5,181 bases of DNA from an uncultured Proteiniphilum sp. (GTDB lineage: Bacteria > Bacteroidota > Bacteroidia > Bacteroidales > Dysgonomonadaceae). The notes below the pieces were generated by a model. It was not told where the DNA came from. It did not search any database and saw nothing but the letters and a program-made list of their open reading frames with translations. Below are positions 5,102 to 5,181 of the stretch, one piece after another. The position numbers were made by a program, and so were the translations under genes. Numbering within the stretch: position 1 is the stretch's first letter; every line of letters begins with the position of its first letter. The stretch spans positions 1-5,181 of the forward strand of contig NZ_CALNAT010000179.1 of assembly GCF_937873925.1 (NCBI RefSeq), written 5' to 3'.

Positions 5102-5181
5102 GAGACCTTTCAGAGTTTGCGGGAGTCTAAGTCAGAAGGAGTAGAAAAGCCTGAAGCGAAATCTATAAATCAAATACTTTT

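Larger units (their letters stand above)
4915..5181. other. AT-rich intergenic region at the right edge
   Basis: I see no convincing reading frame here on either strand. It contains a minus-strand TATTTTTG element at 5019-5026, which could drive the small exported-protein gene with a leader of about 100 bases, and a plus-strand TATATTTG at 5058-5065 followed by a hairpin. The plus-strand signals suggest the 5' leader of a gene starting beyond the window. The last 80 bases are less AT-rich and purine-rich on the plus strand, with GGAG-like stretches but no ATG before the edge. Confidence 0.5.

Overview
The window looks like a chromosomal core segment from a member of the Bacteroidota, probably Bacteroidales. 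The signs are promoter-like TAnnTTTG elements, few strong Shine-Dalgarno sequences, a small secreted protein with a Por-secretion (type IX) sorting-like C-terminus, and Bacteroidetes-like versions of the housekeeping proteins. Species cannot be fixed from the sequence alone. I see no phage, transposon, CRISPR or RNA gene.

Layout from left to right: (1) a minus-strand gene of unknown function, cut by the left edge, with its start near 128; (2) stand-alone mnmD (201-872, minus), a tRNA wobble-uridine methyltransferase; (3) a divergent intergenic region (873-1019) with a promoter-like element and inverted repeats in front of a zinc-uptake operon; (4) a compact plus-strand operon of a ZnuA-like lipoprotein with a His-rich loop (1020-1940), a ZnuC-like ATPase overlapping it by 8 bases (1933-2724), and a DUF456 membrane protein two bases downstream (2727-3212); (5) a hairpin terminator shared by converging genes (about 3261-3291); (6) asd, aspartate-semialdehyde dehydrogenase (3316-4320, minus), with a good Bacteroidetes promoter at 4394-4427; (7) a small minus-strand exported protein (4453-4914) made of a signal peptide, about nine degenerate hexapeptide repeats and a type IX-like sorting tail; (8) a 267-base AT-rich region to the right edge holding promoter-like elements on both strands and a hairpin, probably the leader of a plus-strand gene outside the window.

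The zinc genes form a unit: the lipoprotein captures Zn2+ and the ATPase powers import. The expected ZnuB-type permease is absent from this operon, which is bounded on both sides by genes on the other strand, and a DUF456 protein sits in its place. The other genes are not obviously linked in function to zinc uptake. Most of the window is ordinary. The best leads are the permease-less zinc operon, the His-to-Glu change at the first metal ligand of the binding protein, and the hexapeptide-repeat secreted protein.
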